This document shows, piece by piece, positions 36,187 to 45,225 of a stretch of DNA of 64,000 bases. Numbering within the stretch: the stretch's first letter is position 1; each line of letters opens with the position of its first letter. A model generated the notes under the pieces. That model had not been told where the DNA came from. It saw only the letters and a list, made by a program, of their open reading frames with translations, and did no database searches. Source of the stretch: Photobacterium sanctipauli (GTDB lineage Bacteria > Pseudomonadota > Gammaproteobacteria > Enterobacterales > Vibrionaceae). Made by a program: the position numbers and the translations under genes. The DNA lies in assembly GCF_003026495.1 (NCBI RefSeq), contig NZ_PYMA01000001.1:620001-684000 (forward strand), read 5' to 3'.

Positions 36187-37137
36187 TTAAAAAGTCACGC
36201 TTCCAGCATATAAGGTGTAAAAATAAATCGTCGTTGTAATCGTGATACTCGAAAGCACCGTCGTTATCAGTAAGGTACTGGCACAAAATACTTGTTGGCC
36301 ATATTTCCCACCAATAACGGGATAAATACTCATCATTGGCGCGGCAGTAAATATAATGATCGCCAGCTTTAAATCACCATCAAGCGGTAAGAACAACATC
36401 AGTACAATGGCAATCACCGGGCAAGCAATAAGTTTAATAAACGAAACAAACAGTGTCCGGCTTAAATCATCCATTATCTTAGAGCGGGCTAATGCCCCAC
36501 CGATAAAGAACAGGGCTAAGCCCATTGAGGTATTGGCCAAAATATCCAATGTTTCCACTAAGTAGCTCGGTACTGTTAAGCCTGATAGGTTAATCACCAC
36601 ACCGACAATGATCGCGATGATGATTGGGCTCTTCATTGTCTTCGACAGTATTGCCAACGCCGTCTTGCCTGCATTGACCTTGGTCTTCACATTCGTCGAC
36701 TCAATAAAAATCAATGATAGCGGTATTAGGATCAGGTTCTCGATTAAGATACACATTAAGAAAGCTTCAACAACATTGCTTTCAAATATTTGCATCGCAA
36801 TCGGCAAGCCGATAAATGCGCTATTTGGCATGCCGCACCCAAGGCTATTGACCGCTGTTTCCCCCCAAGAGTGCTTGAATATCAGGCGACTGCCTAACAT
36901 ACCAAACAGCATGGCAGTTAACCCCGTTAAGGTATAAACGGTCAAGTAATTCGTGTTTAACCCGGAAAAGAAATCCATGTCGATAATATTGACGACAATA
37001 ATCGACGGCATGGCTATATATAAGACAAACACACTGCATTCATTAATAAACTTCTTACTGAAGAAACCAATATGCACGGTGTAGTAACCGATACCAATTA
37101 ATATAATTATTGGTAGCAGTATGCTTATAATAGACAC
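36187..37137 (-). CDS. AEC-family (auxin efflux carrier-like) transporter
   Basis: A 316 aa integral membrane protein with about ten helices in two five-helix repeats. N-terminal ILLPIIILIGIGYYTVHIG, SLGCGMPNSAFIGLPIA (GxPNxxFxGxP crossover motif) and the final VIGGKYGQQVFCASTLLITT are typical. AEC carriers move organic acids such as malate or malonate. In this operon it may export or import an aromatic or hydroaromatic acid alongside the TRAP system. Confidence 0.85.
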   Translation of the reverse strand: MSIISILLPIIILIGIGYYTVHIGFFSKKFINECSVFVLYIAMPSIIVVNIIDMDFFSGLNTNYLTVYTLTGLTAMLFGMLGSRLIFKHSWGETAVNSLGCGMPNSAFIGLPIAMQIFESNVVEAFLMCILIENLILIPLSLIFIESTNVKTKVNAGKTALAILSKTMKSPIIIAIIVGVVINLSGLTVPSYLVETLDILANTSMGLALFFIGGALARSKIMDDLSRTLFVSFIKLIACPVIAIVLMLFLPLDGDLKLAIIIFTAAPMMSIYPVIGGKYGQQVFCASTLLITTVLSSITITTTIYFYTLYAGSVTF

Positions 37138-37267
37138 GCAATATTTCCTTATCTGCGATTAAATTTTTTATTTTAATTATTAGGTATAGCTATTTGTATT
37201 TGGTTATTCGGCTGGGCAATTCCAGCCGAATATTACCTTTTATTTCGTTCTTACTGTTTGTCTTTCG

Positions 37268-38545
37268 TTAATACCCAAAGAGTCTTGGTAACATCAGTAC
37301 AGAACTAGGGACGAAAGTAATAAACATCAGTACCAATACTTCCAGTAAGAACAGTGGAATAACCTGACGGGAAATCGCCGCAATTCCAACCTTTGATATG
37401 GTGTTGGCAACAAACAAGCACATGCCCATTGGCGGTGTGATCAAACCAATCATCAAGTTGAAGATAACAATCACCCCGAAGTGCACCGGATCAATACCAA
37501 AGCTCATCGCTATTGGGTGCAGGATAGGGATCAAAATCAGCATCGCGGCAATGCCCTCAAGGAATAGGCCGACAGCCAATAGGATCAAGTTAACCAATAA
37601 CAAGAACACAATCGGGTTAGTGATGTTATCCAGCACCTGCTGGCTGATCATCTGAGGTACTTGAGAGAAAGTCAGCAACCAGTTCGCGACCGATACCACT
37701 GCAATCAAGATCAGCACAATTGAAGAGTCGCGCATCGAGGTAATAAATACTTCAGGCAAGTCTTTGATCTTCAATGTTCTAAAAATAAACATACCGATAA
37801 TCAGTGCGTAGAAGGCAGCAAACGCAGCCGCTTCCGTCGGGGTAACAATCCCCATCAAGATGGCACCGATAATAAAGACTGGCATTGTCAGCGGTACTAT
37901 CGCACTGATAAACGCATTGAACCTTTCTTTTAGGCTCTGCTTGGCCGTATTACACTTGATGTTCTTATTGCGTGACGCATAGATATAAACAAATACAGAC
38001 AAGCAAACGGCTGAGAGTACGCCCGGTACAATCCCTGCCAAGAACAATGCCGGCACCGATACGCCACTGGCAATCAAGGCATAGATGATCACCGGAATAC
38101 TTGGTGGGATCATCGGGCCGATCACCGATGAAGCCGCGGTTAGCGCCGAAGAAAACTCTCGAGAGTAGCCTTCTTTTTCCATCTCAGGAATGAACACGCG
38201 ACCCAGTGCAGAGGTATCTGCAACAGCAGAGCCCGACAGGCCGGCAAACATCACCGACGACCACACGTTTACCTGTGCCAGACCACCTCGGAATGCACCC
38301 ACTAGCGAGTTGGCAAAGGTAATAATACGGTTGGTAATGCCACTTTTATTCATTAATTCACCGGCAAGCACAAACAATGGAATTGCCAGAATGGAAAATG
38401 AATCGAGGCCGCCAAAGATCCTTTGGCCAATAAGACTAATAGAAATAGGCGTTTCGCCAAGATACAACGTCATCGACATGATAATGGCGAAGACTAGCGG
38501 AATACCGAGTATTAAAAAGAAAGATAAAACAGCCAAAGAAAACAT
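37268..38545 (-). CDS. dctM: TRAP transporter large permease (DctM)
   Basis: A 425 aa inner-membrane protein with about 12 helices, the Na+-coupled transport subunit. AGLSGSAVADTSALGRVFIP, AASSVIGPMIPPSIPVI and NLMIGLITPPMGMCLFV are the DctM signatures (substrate/Na+ sites). It forms a transporter with the small permease 11 bp upstream and the binding protein beyond. The operon context (quiC1) suggests quinate, shikimate or dehydroshikimate as substrate. Confidence 0.92.
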   Translation of the reverse strand: MFSLAVLSFFLILGIPLVFAIIMSMTLYLGETPISISLIGQRIFGGLDSFSILAIPLFVLAGELMNKSGITNRIITFANSLVGAFRGGLAQVNVWSSVMFAGLSGSAVADTSALGRVFIPEMEKEGYSREFSSALTAASSVIGPMIPPSIPVIIYALIASGVSVPALFLAGIVPGVLSAVCLSVFVYIYASRNKNIKCNTAKQSLKERFNAFISAIVPLTMPVFIIGAILMGIVTPTEAAAFAAFYALIIGMFIFRTLKIKDLPEVFITSMRDSSIVLILIAVVSVANWLLTFSQVPQMISQQVLDNITNPIVFLLLVNLILLAVGLFLEGIAAMLILIPILHPIAMSFGIDPVHFGVIVIFNLMIGLITPPMGMCLFVANTISKVGIAAISRQVIPLFLLEVLVLMFITFVPSSVLMLPRLFGY

Positions 38546-38556
38546 ACTAAATCCCT

Positions 38557-39051
38557 TTAATCGTTTTGTTCTTGTAAAACTGCAGTGTTATGCGTCACCG
38601 ACTTTTGACGGTAGCTCAACAAACGCAGGACAGCGGCGATAATCAGGCCAACACCACCAACAATAATGGCTGATTGGAAGTAGTACATTTCAATACCAGT
38701 CCCCGGAGAAACGATACTCCCCCGACGCTGGGTAAATAAATAACCTGAGTAAGCAATAATGAAGCCACAGCCCAACACTGAAATGTCAGTAATAAAATCA
38801 ATTTTCTTTTGCAGGCTTTCTTTAATGAAGCCATTTAGGACAGAGAATTTGATATGTGTGCCGTCCAAGTAACAGATGATCATCCCGAACATCACACCAT
38901 AGATCATGGAGTACTTGGCGAGCTCTTCACTCCACATAATCGAGTAGTTGAAAAAGTAGCGGCTGATACTTGCCACCAACATAACAACGAACAAGTTGAA
39001 CAGTGACAGCCCTGTCAGTGCAGCTAGCACCTTGCGATAATTTTCTATCAT
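38557..39051 (-). CDS. dctQ: TRAP transporter small permease (DctQ)
   Basis: A 164 aa four-helix membrane subunit bridging DctP and DctM. LVASISRYFFNYSIMWSEEL and AKYSMIYGVMFG match the DctQ core (the SxxWxEE segment). ATG at 39051 is preceded by GAGG; the GTG two codons earlier is less likely. Confidence 0.88.
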   Translation of the reverse strand: MIENYRKVLAALTGLSLFNLFVVMLVASISRYFFNYSIMWSEELAKYSMIYGVMFGMIICYLDGTHIKFSVLNGFIKESLQKKIDFITDISVLGCGFIIAYSGYLFTQRRGSIVSPGTGIEMYYFQSAIIVGGVGLIIAAVLRLLSYRQKSVTHNTAVLQEQND

Positions 39052-39118
39052 ACCCACCTCGACACTGGCATGGCATCAGCTACCTATCGCCAAGCAATAG
39101 GTAGCTAACGTATGCCGT

Positions 39119-40129
39119 TTAGATTTTAGCCTGAGACTTCGCTACAGCAGCCTGTGCATCAACCACCCACTTAGAGTCGATTGACTTGTTCAACCACTCA
39201 ATAACGCCAGGCTGAGAAGATTCACGGAATTTCTCTAGCTGCTCTCTGTTAAGCGTGGTGATTTCCATGCCGTTTTTCGACAGTGTTTCAAGGCCTTGTG
39301 CAGAGTTAACCTGCTGGATAGCGCGACCTACGGTACCTGCCACTTTCGCAGCACGATCGATAATGGCGCGATCTTCGTCAGACAGTGACTTGTAGAAGTG
39401 GTCGTTCATCAGCAGGAAGTCAGTACTGTAGACGTGGCCATCAAGCGTGATGTACTTCTGGAACTCATAGAACTTGTTGGCAGTGATAACACTGATAGGG
39501 TTTTCTTGGCCGTCAATAACGCCCGTGGTCAATGCGGTTGGTACTTCAGGGAACGCGATTGGCGTTGGCTCGGCACCCATTGACTTCATCATTTCAATGT
39601 ATAGCGGTACCGTCATCACACGAATTTTCAAACCACTTAGGTTCTCAGGGGTGGTGATCGTGCGCTTTGAGTTCGTGAAGTGACGGAAGCCAGTTTCACC
39701 GTAAGCTAGCGTACGAAGGCCGGTTGTTTTCAAACAGTGATCGCTAAGCTTCTTACCAAACTCACCATCTAGCACATCCCACGCCACTGGCGCTGACGGG
39801 AACAGGTATGGAATTTCCAATACCGCCGCTTCTTTACAGACTTTGGTAAACGGCCCTGAAACCATTGCCATGGTTACCATGCCTTCCTGTGCTGACTGAA
39901 CCAGCTCTGTCTCGCTACCTAGCTGACCAGCTGGATATACATTGACTTTAATTCGGCCACCGGACTCTGCTTCCACTAAGTTTTTGAAGACCTGAGTCGC
40001 GGCACCTTTTTTAGAAATTGTCCAATCCTGGGAGTCTACGTGACCAATAGTAATAGATATGTCTTTGGCGTATGCACCAGTAGCGGTTCCCAGTGATAAT
40101 GCCAGCACTAAAGATTTAATCATATTCAC
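39119..40129 (-). CDS. dctP: TRAP transporter periplasmic binding protein (DctP)
   Basis: A 336 aa exported solute receptor. The signal peptide ends ATGAYA-KDIS. GLKIRVMTVPLYIEMMKSMG contains the conserved Arg that binds the substrate carboxylate, and GVIDGQENPISVI the family loop. The GTG at 40129 sits 9 bases after AGGAGG and is kept as the start; an ATG two codons later is possible. First gene of the six-gene leftward operon ending in quiC1. Confidence 0.9.
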   Translation of the reverse strand: MNMIKSLVLALSLGTATGAYAKDISITIGHVDSQDWTISKKGAATQVFKNLVEAESGGRIKVNVYPAGQLGSETELVQSAQEGMVTMAMVSGPFTKVCKEAAVLEIPYLFPSAPVAWDVLDGEFGKKLSDHCLKTTGLRTLAYGETGFRHFTNSKRTITTPENLSGLKIRVMTVPLYIEMMKSMGAEPTPIAFPEVPTALTTGVIDGQENPISVITANKFYEFQKYITLDGHVYSTDFLLMNDHFYKSLSDEDRAIIDRAAKVAGTVGRAIQQVNSAQGLETLSKNGMEITTLNREQLEKFRESSQPGVIEWLNKSIDSKWVVDAQAAVAKSQAKI

Positions 40130-40716
40130 AGCGTGTTACCTCCTATTAACATCACCAAAACATTAGCATTGAATGTTTAGTCGCTGTAATTGATATAGTG
40201 CAAGGTGTATTCAATATTGATATAGACATGCTCTTAATTGGTATAAAGCACTAAGCAGGCAATATACTGATTAAAAAATGGCAAGAGCCTAATTTATAAG
40301 GGCTACAGCCTCTATAGAGAACCATAAGGACAAGGGTAGAGAGCTTAAATGCCTATTACTTTCCTTATAAAACCGACCACTAAGCAAAGCCTTTGCTCGC
40401 TTACCCACAAAACAAGAAACGAAAATACAATAAATGCGTTTAAGTACATGTTTTATAAAACATTAAATCAGGAATAATCATTCAAGTGATTGACTAAAAT
40501 TCATTCGAAATCGCGATTAAAACATGACATGGCTCACCATTTATGAATAAAACTGCATCATTTTTGAATAGCCCAACCAAAAAACTGGTGCGACCAGAAA
40601 GTTAATTTTTCGCTTTTTGATAGTTATCACAATATCAAAAAGTTAACATTTCATTTTCAACCCATGGTATTTGTTTTTGGTATAGTCGCCTTAATTTGAT
40701 AGTTAAGGAGGACTTG
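40130..40716. promoter_or_regulatory. Complex divergent promoter between dctP and tandem-HTH LysR gene
   Basis: No gene fits. TTGATATAG or TTGGTATA-type elements recur at 40190, 40217, 40238 and 40677, and TTTGATAG at 40695. A perfect 10-bp inverted repeat CTTTTTGATA-N10-TATCAAAAAG lies at 40613-40642, and TGAATAA/TGAATAG half-sites at 40544 and 40565. This is the expected form of a LysR-regulated divergent promoter with several regulator sites. Confidence 0.65.
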
Positions 40717-41940
40717 ATGATTGATATCCCAAACCTACGGCATTTAAATGCATTCGTTGAAGTCGCTAACACCCAAAGCATCAGCAAAGCGTCAGAACGC
40801 ATTTTTTTATCCCAGCCAGCCATTACTCAAGCGATCTCGAAGCTAGAGAAGAGTATAAAGACGAATCTATTTGAAAGGCGCTCTGATGGCATGTACCTGA
40901 CCGATGCCGGTGAGGGGTTCTCTTTTCGGGTCCAGCGCGCCCTTGAGCAAATCAACAATGGCATCAAGGATGCGGTACGTATCGGCAAAGGCGACAAGAA
41001 AACCCTCGCCAATAGCCGGGTGATCGCCGTAACAACCACTCAGCTTCGTGCTTTGCTGGCTGTTTCCGAAGCGCAAAACTATACCGAGGCGGGTCGTCGC
41101 ATTGGGGTTTCCCAATCATCACTCTACCGTGCATCGCGAGAGCTGGAAGACTGCCTAGATTTGGTACTATTTGAAAAAACCAGTATTGGCATTTGTATAA
41201 GCAAGGCGGGACAATCACTGGTTAGGGCAACCAAGCTGGCTTTCAGTGAAATCCGGCAAGGACTGGATGAAATCACCAGCAACAACAATACCAGCTCCGG
41301 CAATATCGTGGTTGGCAGTATGCCACTGGCACGAACTTGTATTTTGCCTGATGCGATCAATGAATTTACCGACCAATACCCCGACTGCACTATCCAAATC
41401 ATCGACGGCCCATACCAAGATCTGCTCTACCACCTTAGAAATGGCGAAATCGATGTCTTGATTGGTGCGCTGCGTTTCCCCACCCCGGTGTGTGATATTA
41501 AGCAAGAGACCTTATTCGCCTCCCCCAACAGCATACTGGTTCGAAAAGACCACCCGTTGGCAAGCCAAAACGAAGTATCGCTGGAAGAATTGGCCAAGCA
41601 AAGTTGGATTGTGCCACGGCAAAATACCCCGGCACGGGAAATGTTCGACGATATCTTCATTGAGAATAACTGCGCCCAGCCGACACAAATCATCGAGGCA
41701 AGCTCTCAGGCACTGATCCGTGAATTGCTATTAGGAAGTGACAAACTCGCGCTGCTTTCTAAGCACCAAGCCTATCGTGAAATTGAAGAAAATACCCTAA
41801 CCGTGATCCCTTTTCCGCTAGCCAACAAAGAGCGACCTATCGGTATCACCTTGAGGAAAAACTGGCAAGCCACCACCCCGCAAGAGCACTTTATTCACCT
41901 GCTAAGGGAAAAGGGTTTGGCATTTTCAGGTATTCAATAA
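40717..41940 (+). CDS. LysR-type regulator with two tandem HTH domains
   Basis: A 407 aa regulator, about 100 aa longer than usual. HTH 1 is residues about 6-65 (LRHLNAFVEVANTQSISKAS, then SQPAITQAISKLE). A second HTH_1-like domain follows at about 106-166 (TTQLRALLAVSEAQNYTEAG, then SQSSLYRASRELED). The effector-binding domain starts near 195 (GNIVVGSMPLARTCILPDAI). AAGGAGG fixes ATG at 40717. Divergence from the TRAP-quiC1 operon suggests control of hydroaromatic uptake and perhaps the lig operons. Confidence 0.88.
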   Translation: MIDIPNLRHLNAFVEVANTQSISKASERIFLSQPAITQAISKLEKSIKTNLFERRSDGMYLTDAGEGFSFRVQRALEQINNGIKDAVRIGKGDKKTLANSRVIAVTTTQLRALLAVSEAQNYTEAGRRIGVSQSSLYRASRELEDCLDLVLFEKTSIGICISKAGQSLVRATKLAFSEIRQGLDEITSNNNTSSGNIVVGSMPLARTCILPDAINEFTDQYPDCTIQIIDGPYQDLLYHLRNGEIDVLIGALRFPTPVCDIKQETLFASPNSILVRKDHPLASQNEVSLEELAKQSWIVPRQNTPAREMFDDIFIENNCAQPTQIIEASSQALIRELLLGSDKLALLSKHQAYREIEENTLTVIPFPLANKERPIGITLRKNWQATTPQEHFIHLLREKGLAFSGIQ

Positions 41941-41951
41941 CCGCCAAAGCG

Positions 41952-41970
41952 CTATTCAATAAATGAATAG
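41952..41970. promoter_or_regulatory. Operator-like palindrome upstream of DUF1932 dehydrogenase
   Basis: CTATTCA-ATAAA-TGAATAG has perfect 7-bp arms with 5-base spacing. It has the same form as the repeat in the lig divergent promoter at 25714-25732. Confidence 0.65.
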
Positions 41971-42082
41971 GTACTGACTTTTTTCAATTTACGCTTTGTT
42001 TTGCGCAGTGCTAAATTCTCAAAATGCTATTTACATAGCTTTAACATTTTTTTTGAATTTACCCTCCGCAAAGGATAGCGTT

Positions 42083-43009
42083 ATGGCAAAAGTATCTAGG
42101 CTTGCCTTCATCGGCTTTGGTGAAGCCGCTAAAGCATTTCTTACTGGCTGGGCCGATGCCGCTCCGCCAGTTATTACAGCCTATGACCAAAAGACGAATC
42201 ACCTAAGTCTTCGCAAAGATAAATTACAAGATTACATCCAGCAAGACGTGCAAGGTTGCTTCAATCTTCACGAGGCCATCGACAGCGCAAAGGTGGTATT
42301 CTCGCTTGTCACCGCAGACCAGGCTTATGAGGCAGCGGCAGCAGCGGCAAAACACATCAAGCCAGGCCAGTTCTATTTCGATTGTAATTCGTGCTCTCCC
42401 GATACCAAGCGCGAGAATGCAAAACTCATCAATGCCGCTGGCGGCTGTTATGTCGACGTGGCTGTTATGTCACCTGTTCACCCTAAGCTTCACCGCACCC
42501 CACTATTGATTTGCGGCTCTCATGCCGAGCAAGCAAAACCATTATTCGACTCTCTTGGCATGAACGCCCAAATCATTGAGGGCGACGTTGGTGTGGCTTC
42601 ATCAATCAAAATGGTCCGTAGCATCATGGTTAAAGGGCTTGAGGCACTCACAGCCGAATGCTTGCTAGCCGCCAGAAAAGCACAGATTGATACCCGCATT
42701 TTGGCCTCGCTCGATAATAGCTACCCTGAGTTCAATTGGTATGAAAAAGCGGGCTACAACCTCGAGCGAATGATGCTTCATGGTGTACGCCGTGCAGCAG
42801 AGATGCGTGAAGTGGCGTTAACCGTTGAGCAGTTGGGACTGAACAACGGGATGGCAAAAGCCACCACAGACTGGCAACAACAGATTGGTGATTTAGCGCT
42901 AAATGCCGAAAGCGAAGACTTCGCAGAACTGGCCGACGCCCTGCTCAATGAGTTGGAAGCACAGCAGGCAGTCACAGCCGCACCAATCGCTGATAAGAAA
43001 ATAGTGTAA
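42083..43009 (+). CDS. NAD(P)-dependent 3-hydroxyacid dehydrogenase-like protein (6PGDH/DUF1932 type)
   Basis: A 308 aa oxidoreductase. LAFIGFGEAAKAFLTGW is the Rossmann loop; YFDCNSCSPDTKRENAKLI and VDVAVMSPVHP fit beta-hydroxyacid dehydrogenases of the 6-phosphogluconate type; ASSIKMVRSIMVKGLEAL contains the catalytic Lys region; and the C-terminal helical part resembles DUF1932. Its substrate is unknown. AAGGAT precedes ATG at 42083; upstream frame extension covers the operator and is rejected. It heads a rightward operon with AKR and TRAP genes. Confidence 0.78.
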   Translation: MAKVSRLAFIGFGEAAKAFLTGWADAAPPVITAYDQKTNHLSLRKDKLQDYIQQDVQGCFNLHEAIDSAKVVFSLVTADQAYEAAAAAAKHIKPGQFYFDCNSCSPDTKRENAKLINAAGGCYVDVAVMSPVHPKLHRTPLLICGSHAEQAKPLFDSLGMNAQIIEGDVGVASSIKMVRSIMVKGLEALTAECLLAARKAQIDTRILASLDNSYPEFNWYEKAGYNLERMMLHGVRRAAEMREVALTVEQLGLNNGMAKATTDWQQQIGDLALNAESEDFAELADALLNELEAQQAVTAAPIADKKIV

Positions 43010-43019
43010 GGATGATGTA

Positions 43020-44048
43020 ATGAGCGACAGTGCGAATCAGCAAAAACACATGCGCCGTATTGGTCGGTTTTCAACCCCGACCGTTGCATTTGGCTGTATG
43101 AATGTCTCCCACGCCTATGGCAACCCGCCATCAGAAAAACAAGCCATTGAGTTACTGAACCAAGCCCTGGATCAGGGCTATAGCATGTTGGACTCAGCAG
43201 CCTTGTATGGCTTTGGGGCGAATGAGTCCCTGCTTGCCAAGGCCGTGGGGCACCGCCGTGATGAATACCTGCTTGCCAGTAAGTGCGGTATGTTCAAAGG
43301 ACCTGATGGTAAAAAAGCCATTGATGGACGCCCGGAAACCATCCGCAAAACTTGCGAAGATAGCCTGCGTCGCCTTGATACTGAGGTGGTTGACCTCTAC
43401 TACCTTCACCGTTGGGACAAGTCAGTTCCGATTGAAGAGAGCATTGGCGAGCTTTCTCGCTTGGTTGAGGAAGGCAAAATTCTAGAAGTCGGTTTATCTG
43501 AAGTCTCAGCCACCACCCTTGAAAAAGCCCATCGCATCCACCCTATCGCAGCCGTCCAATCTGAGTACTCACTTTGGACCCGTAACCCTGAAATTGCCTT
43601 ACTTGATAAGTGTGAAGAAGTCGGTGCTACAATGGTGGCTTTCAGCCCATTGGGAAGAGGCATCTTGACCGGTAAGTTACGCGAAGTCGATAACTTCGCC
43701 GCCAATGATATCCGCCGGGCAATGCCGCGCTTTAACCAAGAGAATTTTGCTCAAAACCTCGCGCTTATCGACCAGCTCTTCGACGTAGCCAAATCGGCTT
43801 CGACAACAGGCGAGCCACTGTCACTAGCCCAAATGACCATGGCATGGGCCATCGCCCAAAGAGACAACATCATCGCGCTGCCTGGCACCACCAGCTACGA
43901 ACACATGGTCGAAAACTTCTCAGCACGAGAAATACAACTCAGTAACACCGCCCTGGATGCACTCGATCGCATCATTAATCAACACACCGTTATCGGGCCG
44001 AGGTACAACGCAACAACCCAACAGGAAATTGATACCGAAGAATTTTAA
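43020..44048 (+). CDS. Aldo/keto reductase
   Basis: A 342 aa (alpha/beta)8 NADPH oxidoreductase. MLDSAALYGFGANESLLAKA carries the catalytic Asp and Tyr, YLLASKCGMF the Lys, and DLYYLHRWD the His; AFSPLGRGILTG and IALPGTTSYEHMVEN are the cofactor-site motifs of the AKR13-like group. It is 10 bp after the DUF1932 dehydrogenase and before a TRAP system, so both probably process the imported compound. Confidence 0.87.
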   Translation: MSDSANQQKHMRRIGRFSTPTVAFGCMNVSHAYGNPPSEKQAIELLNQALDQGYSMLDSAALYGFGANESLLAKAVGHRRDEYLLASKCGMFKGPDGKKAIDGRPETIRKTCEDSLRRLDTEVVDLYYLHRWDKSVPIEESIGELSRLVEEGKILEVGLSEVSATTLEKAHRIHPIAAVQSEYSLWTRNPEIALLDKCEEVGATMVAFSPLGRGILTGKLREVDNFAANDIRRAMPRFNQENFAQNLALIDQLFDVAKSASTTGEPLSLAQMTMAWAIAQRDNIIALPGTTSYEHMVENFSAREIQLSNTALDALDRIINQHTVIGPRYNATTQQEIDTEEF

Positions 44049-44153
44049 ATACCGACAATCAATAACCAATCATCTATAAGCAAAAAGCAACAACACAGCA
44101 AGAAATCGATACAAAAGAGTTTTAATACAACATAAACAACCGGACGTTTATCT

Positions 44154-45176
44154 ATGAAAACTATTTTAAAAAAAACGAGTACCGCTGTTCTAACTTCTCT
44201 ACTGCTAAGTTCTACCGCTATGGCTGCCGATGTTACCCTACGCTTCGGCCACTTCTGGCCTGCGGTTTCCGACATTCACAAAGAGATCTACCAAGCATGG
44301 GCCGATGAAGTGGAAGCGGATTCCAACGGCCGCATCAAGGTAGAACTATACCCCGCGTCTATGCTGGCCAAGCCACCCGCCCAATATGATGCGGTAAAAC
44401 ACCGTATTTTAGATGTCACGGCAACCGTACAAGGCTACTCGGCTAACCGTTTCCCGCTCACCCAAGTATTAGAGCTGCCAGGTGTTGTACAAAACGCGAC
44501 CCAAGGCTCTTGTGTTGCGCAGAAACTGTATGATGAGGGCGCATTCGGCAAAGAGTACAAAGACTCCAAGCCACTCTTTTTGTTCACCCACGGACCAGGC
44601 GTCTTGCATGTTAAGGGTAAGAGTATAGAAGAGCCGTCAGATCTCGAAGGGCTTCGCATTCGCCGCCCTACCGCCGTGATCGGCAGCCTGCTTGAAGAGC
44701 TGGGCGCATTACCCATCGGGATGCCAGCACCGCAGTCGTACCAGTCGCTTCAACGTGGTGTCATCGATGGTGTTGCACTACCTTGGGAAGGCGCAAAGGG
44801 CTTCAAGCTGAACGAGCTGGCTGACAACCATACCGAGGTTGGTGGCCTTTACTCCCTCGCATTCATCGTGACGATGAACCAAAACGTCTACAACAAATTG
44901 GATGACGAACTAAAAGCCGTTATCGACAACAACTCCGGCGAAAAGTGGTCGAGCATCGCTGCCACCGTGTTTGACCGCCTAGACAAAGAAGGTCTTGCCG
45001 ACGCCAAAGCCGCCAACCACAGCATCTACCGAGTTGATGCATCCAGCAACCAAGAAACTTGGCAGCCAGTATTTGAAAAGGTAACCGAAAACTACCTATC
45101 TGAACTGGACGCAAAAGGCCTTCCGGGTAGAACGGTCTACAAACGAGCAATGGAATTATCTGCCACCTGTAGCTAA
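44154..45176 (+). CDS. dctP: TRAP transporter periplasmic binding protein (second system)
   Basis: A 340 aa solute receptor with a signal peptide (ending TAMA-ADVTLRFGHFWP). LEGLRIRRPTAVIGSLLEEL holds the ligand Arg and RGVIDGVALPWEGAKG the family loop. The mature protein has several Cys residues (TQGSCVAQK and final ATCS) that could form a disulfide. First of three TRAP genes in an operon with two dehydrogenases; substrate unknown but perhaps an aromatic or hydroxy acid. Confidence 0.88.
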   Translation: MKTILKKTSTAVLTSLLLSSTAMAADVTLRFGHFWPAVSDIHKEIYQAWADEVEADSNGRIKVELYPASMLAKPPAQYDAVKHRILDVTATVQGYSANRFPLTQVLELPGVVQNATQGSCVAQKLYDEGAFGKEYKDSKPLFLFTHGPGVLHVKGKSIEEPSDLEGLRIRRPTAVIGSLLEELGALPIGMPAPQSYQSLQRGVIDGVALPWEGAKGFKLNELADNHTEVGGLYSLAFIVTMNQNVYNKLDDELKAVIDNNSGEKWSSIAATVFDRLDKEGLADAKAANHSIYRVDASSNQETWQPVFEKVTENYLSELDAKGLPGRTVYKRAMELSATCS

Positions 45177-45225
45177 CTCACCCCACTTGCTAATAAAGGC
45201 CTCAAGTCTATAAGGAAGCTCGATC

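Noticed and set aside
40130-40716. A hidden gene in the dctP/LysR gap
   Set aside because: No frame of useful length with a ribosome binding site; the sequence is better explained by multiple regulatory repeats.
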